Source: Pseudomonadota bacterium
GTDB lineage: Bacteria > Pseudomonadota > Alphaproteobacteria > Azospirillales > Azospirillaceae
Reading direction: 5' to 3'
Length of the DNA stretch: 10,624 bases
NCBI GenBank assembly: GCA_023413605.1
Contig: JAEZPL010000775.1
Coordinates: forward strand, 1-10,624
Of the stretch, positions 5,438-10,624 are shown piece by piece. The translations under genes were made by a program, and so were the position numbers. The first letter of the stretch is position 1. Each line of letters starts with the position of its first letter. Below the pieces are notes generated by a model that saw only the letters and a list, made by a program, of their open reading frames with translations, had not been told where the DNA came from and ran no database searches.

Positions 5438-5761
5438 ATGTTCGCCAAGAATGCCATGCGTGGATTGGGCATTGCCCTGGGAGGGGTCATCCTGTCCCTG
5501 GCCCTGGCGGTGCCAGCATCGGCCGGCGATCATGGCCACGGGCGGGGCCATGGCCATAAACACAAGCACAAGCATCATCATGGGCATTACGGCTACGGCG
5601 GCCCGGTGGTGGTGGTCGAGCAGCCGCGCCCGGTCATCGTTCGCCGCCCGCCGCCGGTCGTCTATGCGCCGCCCCCACGCGTGGTCTACGCGCCGCCGCC
5701 GCCCGTCATGTACGCGCCGGCACCGGGCGTCAGCTTGCAGATGAACATCCCGCTGCGCTGA
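5438..5761 (+). CDS. secreted His-rich, Pro/Tyr-repeat protein
   Basis: A 107-residue protein with a clear signal peptide: MFAKNAMRGL followed by a hydrophobic core and VPASA, with cleavage expected near residue 29. The mature part starts with a histidine- and lysine-rich stretch, DHGHGRGHGHKHKHKHHHGH (31-50), a likely binder of Ni, Zn or Cu. It continues into a proline-rich tail with two or three repeats of the form PPPxVVYA (about 71-94). No enzymatic domain is present. Such small periplasmic or envelope-associated proteins are common in alphaproteobacteria and mostly uncharacterised. The ATG at 5438 is preferred over 5402 because AAAGGA lies about 9 nt upstream and the signal peptide begins cleanly there. 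It lies 141 bp downstream of soxR on the same strand, but its own promoter-like sequence suggests separate expression. Metal binding is inferred from composition only. Confidence 0.75.
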   Translation: MFAKNAMRGLGIALGGVILSLALAVPASAGDHGHGRGHGHKHKHKHHHGHYGYGGPVVVVEQPRPVIVRRPPPVVYAPPPRVVYAPPPPVMYAPAPGVSLQMNIPLR

Positions 5762-5820
5762 CCGGCTGTGCGCCGCAGAGGGCGCCGGGGAAAGCGGTGG
5801 GCGGAGCGTCGTGAAGGCTG

Positions 5821-6288
5821 TCACCGCTGAACGGTGCAGCCCTTCACGATCAGCATGTCGGTGGACGTGTCCGCGGTCATGGCCGAGGGGTTCGGCTGCC
5901 GGTTCGACGGCTTGGGCATGTCCTCGTGTTCCGGCACGAGGAAGCAGCCGCCGGTGCCCTTTATCATGCCCTTGACCCGGAACTGCATCGTCTTCGGGTT
6001 GCTTCCGAAGGTCACTTCGAAGGCATCGCCGACGGCGATGCGTCTCGGAATGCCGATGTGACCATATTCCCGGCATTCGTGCCGGAACAGCCAGTCGCGG
6101 CACAGCTTCAGCGTGGCCTCGCCGTCGGTCGTCACGACCGCGATGGTGCCGGCATGCGCCCGGTCCGCCGGCGGTTTGTGCTGCTCAGCCGCCGCACCGT
6201 CCGGACCGGCAAGGCCGGCCATCAGCACGCAGGCAAGAATCACGCTGCCCACAAGAACACCGGGGAGAGCCGTTTCTGCGAACCTCAT
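5821..6288 (-). CDS. exported four-cysteine protein, function unknown
   Basis: A 155-residue protein (158 if the GTG at 6297 is used). An N-terminal hydrophobic segment, about residues 8-28, ends at GAAAEQ, consistent with a signal peptide or membrane anchor. The mature part contains four cysteines (63, 72, 115 and 151), enough for two disulfides, in the contexts LCRDW, HECREYGHIG, TGGCFLVPE and KGCTVQR. Alternating strands such as DAFEVTFGSNPKTMQFRVKGMI suggest a small beta-rich periplasmic domain. I do not recognise a family. The ATG at 6288 is the cautious start; neither candidate has a well-spaced ribosome-binding site. The gene converges on the His-rich protein gene and is divergent from the HATPase gene, with a palindromic repeat between. 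Confidence 0.65.
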   Translation of the reverse strand: MRFAETALPGVLVGSVILACVLMAGLAGPDGAAAEQHKPPADRAHAGTIAVVTTDGEATLKLCRDWLFRHECREYGHIGIPRRIAVGDAFEVTFGSNPKTMQFRVKGMIKGTGGCFLVPEHEDMPKPSNRQPNPSAMTADTSTDMLIVKGCTVQR

Positions 6289-6325
6289 TCCCGTCACCGG
6301 CCGCCGCTGTTATCCGCATCGATCA

Positions 6326-6355
6326 TACGGTCGGCGCCTTCAGGCGCCGTCCGTA
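6326..6355. repeat. imperfect palindrome, copy 3 of the dispersed family
   Basis: TACGGTCGGCGCC (6326-6338) pairs with GGCGCCGTCCGTA (6343-6355) around a TTCA loop. The one mismatch, T6331 against T6350, is at the same place as in the copy at 1983-2025. The 12-mer ATACGGTCGGCG and the 11-mer CGCCGTCCGTA are shared exactly between the two loci, while the loops differ in length and sequence. Confidence 0.65.
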
Positions 6356-6482
6356 ACATACCGCAACGGGTGGGCGGCGGGTGCGATCCTTCGGAGGCAT
6401 CGTTGCGATGACGCGCGGGGTGTAACGCGGCGATGCGCGCCGATGTTGTGCCCCTTCGCCGCCTCCGGCATGCTGCGCGGGC

Positions 6483-6917
6483 ATGGACGACCAGCTGACC
6501 GTGGTTTTGACAAGCGATGCGGAGACCGACGATTCGGGCGGGCTGGACAGGCTCGCCGGGCAGGTCGAGGCGTTCGTGGCGCAGGCCGGGCTGCCGGTGG
6601 ACCTTGCCTTTGGCCTGAACCTTTGCATCGACGAACTGGTTGCCAACACGCGGGCTTATGGCGCGACCGGCGGCCGGACGCCCGTGATCCGGGTCGACGT
6701 GGCGCTTGAGAATGGCGCGGTCCGCGCCCGGATCGAGGATGACGCCGCACCCCACGATCCCTTTGCCGACGTGCCGTCTCCGAACCTGGAGGCGACCGAT
6801 GAGAATCGACCCATCGGCGGGCTCGGCCTTCATCTGGTCCGCCGCTTCGCCGATGATCTTTCCTACCGCCGGGACGGGGGGCGCAACGTCGTTACCCTGA
6901 CGCTGCGGATTTTGTGA
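6483..6917 (+). CDS. RsbW-like anti-sigma factor / serine kinase HATPase domain
   Basis: A 144-residue stand-alone GHKL ATPase domain of the RsbW/SpoIIAB type (HATPase_c_2). The N box reads LCIDELVANTRAYG, with Glu51 and Asn55 placed for Mg-ATP. The G1 region is IEDDAAPHDPF, where the usual DxG has become Asp-Asp-Ala-Ala. The G2 region is GGLGLHLVRRFADDLSY (112-128). Family members bind a sigma factor or a STAS-domain antagonist and phosphorylate the antagonist; others are output partners of PP2C-type phosphatases. No STAS protein, phosphatase or sigma factor lies beside it; the ECF gene in this window is about 2.5 kb away. The ATG at 6483 has no strong ribosome-binding site, but the protein begins with the expected first strand. 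The family call is firm; the partner is unknown. Confidence 0.85.
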   Translation: MDDQLTVVLTSDAETDDSGGLDRLAGQVEAFVAQAGLPVDLAFGLNLCIDELVANTRAYGATGGRTPVIRVDVALENGAVRARIEDDAAPHDPFADVPSPNLEATDENRPIGGLGLHLVRRFADDLSYRRDGGRNVVTLTLRIL

Positions 6918-6936
6918 CGGGCGCCGCACAATGCGC

Positions 6937-6965
6937 TGGACAAGCGCGCTGGTTCTTCCTATAAG
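6937..6965 (+). promoter_or_regulatory. promoter of tRNA-Phe
   Basis: TGGACA (6937-6942) and TATAAG (6960-6965) are spaced by exactly 17 bp, a good sigma-70-type match. Transcription would start about 15 bp upstream of the mature tRNA 5' end at 6987. Confidence 0.7.
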
Positions 6966-6986
6966 GCAACCCCCGCACGATGCGGC

Positions 6987-7062
6987 GCCCAGGTAGCTCA
7001 GGTGGTAGAGCAGGGGACTGAAAATCCCCGTGTCGGTGGTTCGATTCCGCCCCTGGGCACCA
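6987..7062 (+). tRNA. tRNA-Phe (GAA)
   Basis: A complete 76-nt cloverleaf with encoded CCA. The acceptor GCCCAGG (6987-6993) pairs with CCTGGGC (7052-7058), discriminator A7059, CCA 7060-7062. The D stem is GCTC/GAGC. The anticodon stem GGGGA/TCCCC encloses CTGAAAA with anticodon GAA at 7020-7022. The variable loop is GTGTC. The T arm GGTGG/CCGCC has one T-G wobble and the standard TTCGATT loop. It decodes UUC and UUU. No clear U-tract terminator follows. Confidence 0.97.
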
Positions 7063-7101
7063 TTCTCCCCTTCTATGAATGTTCTGGTCGGGCTGCCAAC
7101 C

Positions 7102-7770
7102 CTAATGGGGTGGTCCAGCGCCGAACCCGTGCCCTGCTTGGCCCCCTGCCTGACCAATTCTGGACAGCGCGCCGGGAGACCGGTGCCCGCCCGGCCTGAG
7201 GCCTTCGCCCCTTTCACCGGTGAGGCGGAGAATGGTGATGTTCCAAGCGTGGCCGGCAATCCGGGGGTTGAAAGCCCAAATTGCGGCGTCGCCGGTGTCC
7301 AGGCTCAGTTCCAGGATCGTGTCGCCGTCGCTGGCGAGTCGGCCGGTCTCGTCGAAGCCGACGCGCTCGTACAGGCCGCGCGCCGTGTCGTTGCCCGGCG
7401 TCACCTGCAGGCGGATGCGGCGGCAGCCCTCGCGCTTCGACAGGTAGGCCAGGATCAGGCGCAGGGCGTTCTTGCCGTAGCCCTTGCCCTGCTGACGGCG
7501 GTCGAGCAGGAAGTAGCAAAGCCACCAGCAACGCGGATCGCGCAGGTCGCGGCGGACCACGAAGAAGCCGATCTTTTCGCCCCCGGCCTCGATGGCGAAG
7601 GCGCGGCGGTCGGGGTGGGCCGTGATTTCGTCGGCGATGGCCGGCATGGGGACGAACCAGGCGAGCTGGCGGGGTTCAATCTCGAACGCGAGCAGGTCGG
7701 ACGGCTGGTGTATCTTCGAAAACGTCAAATCCGAGGTGTTGACGGCCCTCGGCGCCGTGACGGTAGACAT
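7102..7770 (-). CDS. GNAT family N-acetyltransferase
   Basis: A 222-residue protein whose first ~156 residues are a GNAT domain, transferring an acyl group from acyl-CoA to an amine; the substrate is not evident. It shows an N-terminal strand, FAIEAGGEKIGFFVVRRD and CWWLCYFLLD, the acetyl-CoA-binding motif A RRQQGKGYGKNALRLIL (91-107, pattern Q/R-x-x-G-x-G), and motif B NDTARGLYERVGFDETGRL (127-145). A typical GNAT would end near TILELSL (151-157). The remaining 65 residues are glycine-rich and lack the neighbouring codon bias, suggesting read-through into non-coding DNA after a lost stop. The ATG at 7770 has only a weak upstream GGA. It faces the tRNA-Phe gene. An older resistance- or ribosomal-type label would not be justified. 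Confidence 0.85.
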   Translation of the reverse strand: MSTVTAPRAVNTSDLTFSKIHQPSDLLAFEIEPRQLAWFVPMPAIADEITAHPDRRAFAIEAGGEKIGFFVVRRDLRDPRCWWLCYFLLDRRQQGKGYGKNALRLILAYLSKREGCRRIRLQVTPGNDTARGLYERVGFDETGRLASDGDTILELSLDTGDAAIWAFNPRIAGHAWNITILRLTGERGEGLRPGGHRSPGALSRIGQAGGQAGHGFGAGPPH

Positions 7771-8207
7771 GGGAATCCATGTGAGGAAAGCGTTGCAAAG
7801 CCGCAGGCCCAGGCCACGCGAACGCGCCTTTGGGCCATCCGCCCGATGGGGCGAACGCAGCGGCTTATCTGCCCGGACCGGTACGATCCAGGCGGGCAGC
7901 CTTCAGGAGGTTGTGTGGAGCGCAAAGGGCGGCAGGGTTGGTCCTGTGCCGCAGCGGAGCGAGGGGCTCGCCGGCCGGACGAAAACCTCCGGCCACTTTG
8001 TTGATGCTGTCGGCGCCGTCCATGGTCTGGATCGGGGCGCGGCCTCGGGAGAGGCAGGAACTCATAAAACACGCTGTGCAGTTTCACCTAACCGTTAAAT
8101 GGGTGGCGGCCCCGCGGGCGTGAAGAGGGAGGCCAATCAAAAAAAGTGCAGGCCAAGCCATTCCGTGCCGTTCCCCGCCATCGATGGCCGCCTCCGCGTT
8201 CCGCGGC
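7771..8207. other. gene-free, hairpin-rich interval
   Basis: No supportable gene is seen in these 437 bp. It holds several local hairpins: GCGAG-GGG-CTCGC (7959-7971), GGCCGGA-N8-TCCGGCC (7973-7994) and CCATC-CGCCC-GATGG around 7838. A comparatively A/T-rich patch lies near 8060-8100. A run of seven A at 8139-8145, T7 on the minus strand, lies 63 bp beyond the amidoligase stop and could contribute to its termination, though no strong stem precedes it. Confidence 0.4.
7973..7994. repeat. perfect 7-bp hairpin
   Basis: GGCCGGA (7973-7979) pairs with TCCGGCC (7988-7994) around the 8-nt loop CGAAAACC. A second hairpin, GCGAG-GGG-CTCGC, ends two bases upstream at 7971, so the two would stack side by side. 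No U-tract follows on either strand. Confidence 0.4.
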
Positions 8208-9176
8208 TCACGCACTCCCGATGCTTCGATGTTGGCGGCCGAGCGCGTCGAGGCGCGGGCGGTCGTCGGCCAGTTGCTCGACCGAGACCCAGCCGTTCCA
8301 CGCCGCCGCGATGCTCCAGGCCGGATCGCTGACGAAGGCCCGCGGCAGGCGGTAATGAAAGACGGCCCGGCTGCCGATCTTCTCGTGGGGCAGGCGCTCC
8401 CTCACCTGGGCCGGGTCGAGGTGCAGGAACAGCGGCAGAAGGTCCAGATCGCGGTCTCGTGTCGGATTGGCGGACAGGTAATCCTCCGCCAAGGCCGGCA
8501 GGTCCGGCCAATAGCCCGGATCGACGACGCGGCGGACGTAAGAGTCCGGATAGGGGGCGGATTGGAAGGCTGCGGACGGTCCCGCCGCATCCTGCCGCAG
8601 ATTGGGCGAGAGCAGCAGGAAGGCCTTCAGGACGGCGGTGACGGCATCGGCGTCGAGGCTTGGCGGGTCGATGTTGAAGTGCAGCCCCAACGATCCGAAC
8701 CGCGTCGCGCCGAGGCCGCGGGCGCCGGCGGCGCGCAGCACGTCCACCGCGCGGTCCACGCAGTCCAACTTGCCGATCGGAAGCGGCGCGGTGATCAGCT
8801 CGCGCGGGACGACGCCTTCGAGCATGGTGCCGAGCCATGCGGCCCCGGTCGCGCCCAGCCGGATGCGCTGGGTGGCCGCGCGCCGTTGCGGGTGCACGTG
8901 GCGGAGATCCAGTTCCACGGCCAGCCGGCCGATGGATGTGTCCAGGATGTGGAAGGCGTGCGGGTCTTCCTCGACGCAGGTCCCGCCAAGCTCGTCGGCC
9001 AGGGCGCGGGCGGCGGCCTCGGCGGTGATGCCCTGGAACTCGATCTCCACGCCGACGCGCCGGACCATGCCCTGGTCGTCGTGCAGCCATGGCGGCGCCT
9101 GGAAGCGCGGGGGAACCTCGGGGCCGGGCGGAAGCGGTCGGGGGGCCGAAACTTGCGGTGGGTCGTGGTTGTGCAT
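8208..9176 (-). CDS. glutamine-synthetase-fold amidoligase (Amidoligase_2 type)
   Basis: A 322-residue protein matching the putative amidoligase family with a glutamine-synthetase-like catalytic fold. Members are predicted to join a carboxylate and an amine using ATP, in peptide or cell-wall-like modification pathways. Signature segments are RRVGVEIEFQG with the paired metal-ligand glutamates Glu44 and Glu46, RLAVELDLR with Glu88, PRELITAPLP with Glu126, and GSLGLHFNID with His166 and Asn168; a later basic segment KIGSRAVFHYRLP may bind nucleotide. The ATG at 9176 is chosen because RFQAPPWL just before RRVGVEIEF belongs to the family while residues further upstream do not. No strong ribosome-binding site is seen. 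Homologues often sit beside a class I glutamine amidotransferase-like gene; none is visible downstream here. It is divergent from the ECF sigma gene. Substrate unknown. Confidence 0.82.
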   Translation of the reverse strand: MHNHDPPQVSAPRPLPPGPEVPPRFQAPPWLHDDQGMVRRVGVEIEFQGITAEAAARALADELGGTCVEEDPHAFHILDTSIGRLAVELDLRHVHPQRRAATQRIRLGATGAAWLGTMLEGVVPRELITAPLPIGKLDCVDRAVDVLRAAGARGLGATRFGSLGLHFNIDPPSLDADAVTAVLKAFLLLSPNLRQDAAGPSAAFQSAPYPDSYVRRVVDPGYWPDLPALAEDYLSANPTRDRDLDLLPLFLHLDPAQVRERLPHEKIGSRAVFHYRLPRAFVSDPAWSIAAAWNGWVSVEQLADDRPRLDALGRQHRSIGSA

Positions 9177-9237
9177 GCGCCCGCATGTGGCCCCGTAGGC
9201 CGGGTTTCCAAGACCCCCGCAGGCGCCATGGCACGGA

Positions 9238-9255
9238 GATGACACACTTGTCATC
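9238..9255. promoter_or_regulatory. 7-bp inverted repeat in the amidoligase / sigma factor intergenic region
   Basis: GATGACA (9238-9244) and TGTCATC (9249-9255) are perfect inverted repeats with a CACT spacer, 62 bp upstream of the amidoligase start and 118 bp upstream of the sigma factor start. The compact symmetry suits a dimeric regulator's operator. No confident promoter hexamers were found in this 196-bp interval. Confidence 0.45.
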
Positions 9256-9372
9256 CGTAGGAAGTCGGGCCGGTTCGCGGGCGGCAAGGCGACCGGCGCA
9301 AAGGGGGCACCACGCTTGCGCGGGAACCCCGTGGGCGCAGCGCGCATCAACTCCTCAAGCAAGGAGCGCCGC

Positions 9373-10119
9373 ATGGACCACGCCAAGCACAGTGCCCCCA
9401 TTCCCAGTCCTGGCCCCGACCCTGGCCCGGAGTCGGCCGAGTTCGTCGGGCGGCTGCGGAACGGTGATGCCGCCGCTTTCCGGACGCTTATGCAGCGGCA
9501 CAACCGCCGCCTCTACCGCATGGCGCGGAGCGTCCTGCGCGATCCCGCGGAGGCTGAGGATGCGCTTCAGGATGCCTATGTCCTGGCCTTCACGAACATT
9601 GATCAGGTGCGGGACGCGGGCAGCCTCGGCGCGTGGCTCGGCCGTATCGTCCGGAACGAGGCGTTGCGGCGGCTCCGGCCAGGGATGCTGGCGAGAACGC
9701 TGATGGCGGACATCGACGACGACGACCAGACTTTAGCACAGAACTCAAGTGCCCAAGCCCACGGTGCTCAAGTCATTCCCTTCCCAGGCGTGCAGCATTC
9801 GCCGACGACGCCGGAGGAGGACGCCGCCCGCGCGGAAATGCGGCGTCTGCTGGAACGCGCCATCGATCGGCTGCCCGGCCCGTTCCGCACGGTCTACATG
9901 CTGCGCGACGTCGAGCAGATGAGCGGGGACGAGGTTTCGGCCGTCCTCGGCATTTCGCCGGAGACGGTCCGGACGCGCCTGCACCGGGCCCGCCGCCTGC
10001 TCGGCCGGAACCTGCGCCGGCAACTCTCGCCCGATCTCGCCGACGCGTTCCCGTTCGCCGGCGCACGCTGCGCCCGCATCGTCGCCCGCGTGCTCGAACG
10101 GCTCGGCCTTTCGGGTTGA
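9373..10119 (+). CDS. ECF-type RNA polymerase sigma factor
   Basis: A 248-residue group IV (ECF) sigma factor. Region 2 spans about 24-102 (FRTLMQRHNRRLYRMARSVL, then AEDALQDAYVLAF and LGAWLGRIVRNEALRRLR). A 50-residue linker containing acidic and Gln/Ser-rich sequence follows. Region 4 spans about 153-217, with LPGPFRTVYMLRDVEQMSGDEVSAVLGISPETVRTRLHRARRLL carrying the helix-turn-helix for -35 recognition. A C-terminal extension (about 218-248), DAFPFAGARCARIVARVLERL, is longer than in minimal ECFs and holds the protein's only Cys, at 233. The ATG at 9373 is preferred because AAGGAG lies 7 nt upstream (9360-9365). No anti-sigma gene is adjacent: upstream is the divergent amidoligase, downstream a secreted protein 67 bp away, possibly its target or operon partner. 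Subgroup not assigned. Confidence 0.92.
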   Translation: MDHAKHSAPIPSPGPDPGPESAEFVGRLRNGDAAAFRTLMQRHNRRLYRMARSVLRDPAEAEDALQDAYVLAFTNIDQVRDAGSLGAWLGRIVRNEALRRLRPGMLARTLMADIDDDDQTLAQNSSAQAHGAQVIPFPGVQHSPTTPEEDAARAEMRRLLERAIDRLPGPFRTVYMLRDVEQMSGDEVSAVLGISPETVRTRLHRARRLLGRNLRRQLSPDLADAFPFAGARCARIVARVLERLGLSG

Positions 10120-10186
10120 GGACCACGCAAACCGGTCCGGCGTCGAACCAACAGTGATGGCCGGACCATCACAGAGGGAGACACGC

Positions 10187-10600
10187 ATGTTGATCCGCAC
10201 CACTTTGTTCGCCGGCGCCATCGCGCTGGCGACCGTGCCCGCGCACGCCCAGCCCGTCGAAAAGGCGCCGCCCGGCGGTGCCTACAAGAAGGTGAGCGAA
10301 CTGGTGAAGCTGCCGGACTTCCTGCCCGGCCTGGGCACGCTGTACGTCGATCCCAAGACCCTGCCCGCAGGGCCGTTCCTCGCCTACGATCACAACGGGC
10401 GGCTTGTCAGCACCGTCTACATGATCCCGGTCGAGGACATCCAGGGGCAGAAGAAGTTCGACGACCTGAAGGCGGCAGGCGGCTCTGTCGACCATGTCGA
10501 CCTGTATTACAACGCCTGCCATCCCGGCGTGGAGAAGCCCCACTACCACGTCGTTCTCTGGCACGTCGCCAAGGCCGACGAATCGCGCGTCGCGCAATGA
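10187..10600 (+). CDS. small secreted protein downstream of ECF sigma gene, possibly TTHB210-like
   Basis: A 137-residue protein with a cleavable signal peptide (MLIRTTLFAGAIALATVPAHA, cleavage near residue 21). The mature part has a conserved-looking core: LPDFLPGLGTLYVDP, AGPFLAYDHNGRLVSTVYMIPVEDI and the His-rich end VDHVDLYYNACHPGVEKPHYHVVLWHV, with His103, His112, His119 and His121 that could bind a metal. The pattern resembles TTHB210-type (DUF5602) secreted proteins; TTHB210 of Thermus is itself controlled by an ECF sigma / anti-sigma pair, which would fit this location. That assignment is from memory of the pattern and moderately uncertain. GAGGGAG lies about 7 nt before the ATG at 10187, which is why this start is chosen over 10154. 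Its stop codon lies inside a perfect palindrome. Confidence 0.75.
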   Translation: MLIRTTLFAGAIALATVPAHAQPVEKAPPGGAYKKVSELVKLPDFLPGLGTLYVDPKTLPAGPFLAYDHNGRLVSTVYMIPVEDIQGQKKFDDLKAAGGSVDHVDLYYNACHPGVEKPHYHVVLWHVAKADESRVAQ

Positions 10601-10623
10601 AGCGGATTCCAATCCGCTTCATT
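10596..10623 (+). terminator. perfect 13-bp palindrome at the end of the secreted-protein gene
   Basis: AATGAAGCGGATT (10596-10608) and AATCCGCTTCATT (10611-10623) are perfect inverted repeats separated by CC, and include the stop codon TGA at 10598-10600. It would fold into a strong stem. Whether a U-tract follows cannot be seen because the window ends one base later, so it could be a terminator or a palindromic repeat. Confidence 0.55.
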
Positions 10624-10624
10624 G

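Noticed and set aside
4775..6103. 442-residue minus-strand open frame across soxR and the His-rich gene
   Set aside because: Overlaps the certain soxR gene and the signal-peptide protein. The translation is Arg/His-rich without domains.
7030..8004. 324-residue plus-strand open frame beginning inside tRNA-Phe
   Set aside because: Starts in the tRNA and runs antisense to the well-supported GNAT gene.
7865..8065. 66-residue minus-strand open frame in the gap after the GNAT gene
   Set aside because: ATG and stop are present with a nearby A/T-rich patch, but there is no ribosome-binding site, third-position G+C is below neighbouring genes, and no motif is seen.
8184..9242. 352-residue plus-strand open frame
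   Set aside because: Antisense shadow of the amidoligase, which has family motifs in its own frame.
9323..9350. GGAAC at 9323-9327 as an ECF/EcfG-type -35 for sigma autoregulation
   Set aside because: No matching -10 (CGTT or similar) at 16-17 bp. A five-base match alone is not significant.
9177..9503. 109-residue N-terminal extension of the amidoligase frame
   Set aside because: Overlaps the sigma factor start and the intergenic palindrome. The extra residues do not resemble the family, which begins shortly before RRVGVEIEF.
1..10624. CRISPR arrays, insertion sequences, integrases, phage or toxin-antitoxin modules
   Set aside because: No regular direct-repeat/spacer pattern, no transposase or recombinase motif, and no toxin-antitoxin pair was found on either strand. 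The tRNA shows no 3' duplication suggestive of an attachment site.

Overview
The window looks like ordinary chromosome or chromid from a high-G+C alphaproteobacterium. It is roughly two-thirds G+C by eye, with strong C/G bias at third codon positions. Rhodospirillales, perhaps Azospirillum or a relative, is the best guess; this is an inference from gene styles and composition, not a database result. No integrase, transposase, CRISPR array or phage module is visible.

Layout, left to right. (1) A DUF808/YedI-type membrane protein (224-1264) is followed on the same strand by a small coiled-coil protein with a C-terminal J domain (1317-1967). (2) A gene-free stretch (1968-2506) holds three consecutive palindromes and, further right, a promoter with an embedded GGTATACC operator. 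(3) A single-domain PAS protein (2507-2938) precedes formyl-CoA transferase, frc (3036-4286), which ends in a strong terminator whose 3' half is duplicated. (4) A redox-stress module follows. An 86-residue probable winged-helix protein (minus strand, 4397-4657) is divergent from soxR (4835-5296), with a canonical SoxR box between them. The 19-bp-spaced SoxR-type promoter points at the small gene, so it is a predicted SoxR target. (5) A secreted His-rich/Pro-Tyr-rich protein (5438-5761) converges on an exported four-cysteine protein of unknown function (5821-6288, minus). (6) An orphan RsbW-like HATPase (6483-6917) is followed by tRNA-Phe(GAA) with its own promoter. (7) A GNAT acetyltransferase (7102-7770, minus) and a largely empty, hairpin-rich 437-bp gap come next. 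(8) A glutamine-synthetase-fold amidoligase (8208-9176, minus) is divergent from an ECF sigma factor (9373-10119), which is followed by a small secreted protein (10187-10600). The window ends in a perfect 13-bp palindrome.

Several genes point to sensing and stress responses: SoxR with a private target, a PAS sensor, an orphan anti-sigma-type kinase, and an ECF sigma factor beside a secreted protein. Only the SoxR pair has a sequence-visible regulatory link. Frc would act in oxalate catabolism, but its usual partner oxalyl-CoA decarboxylase is not here.

The most interesting non-coding signals are the SoxR promoter facing an uncharacterised small gene, a dispersed palindrome family (two tandem copies near 2 kb, one near 6.3 kb) that keeps the same internal T-T mismatch, and a long bulged hairpin at 2111-2154.
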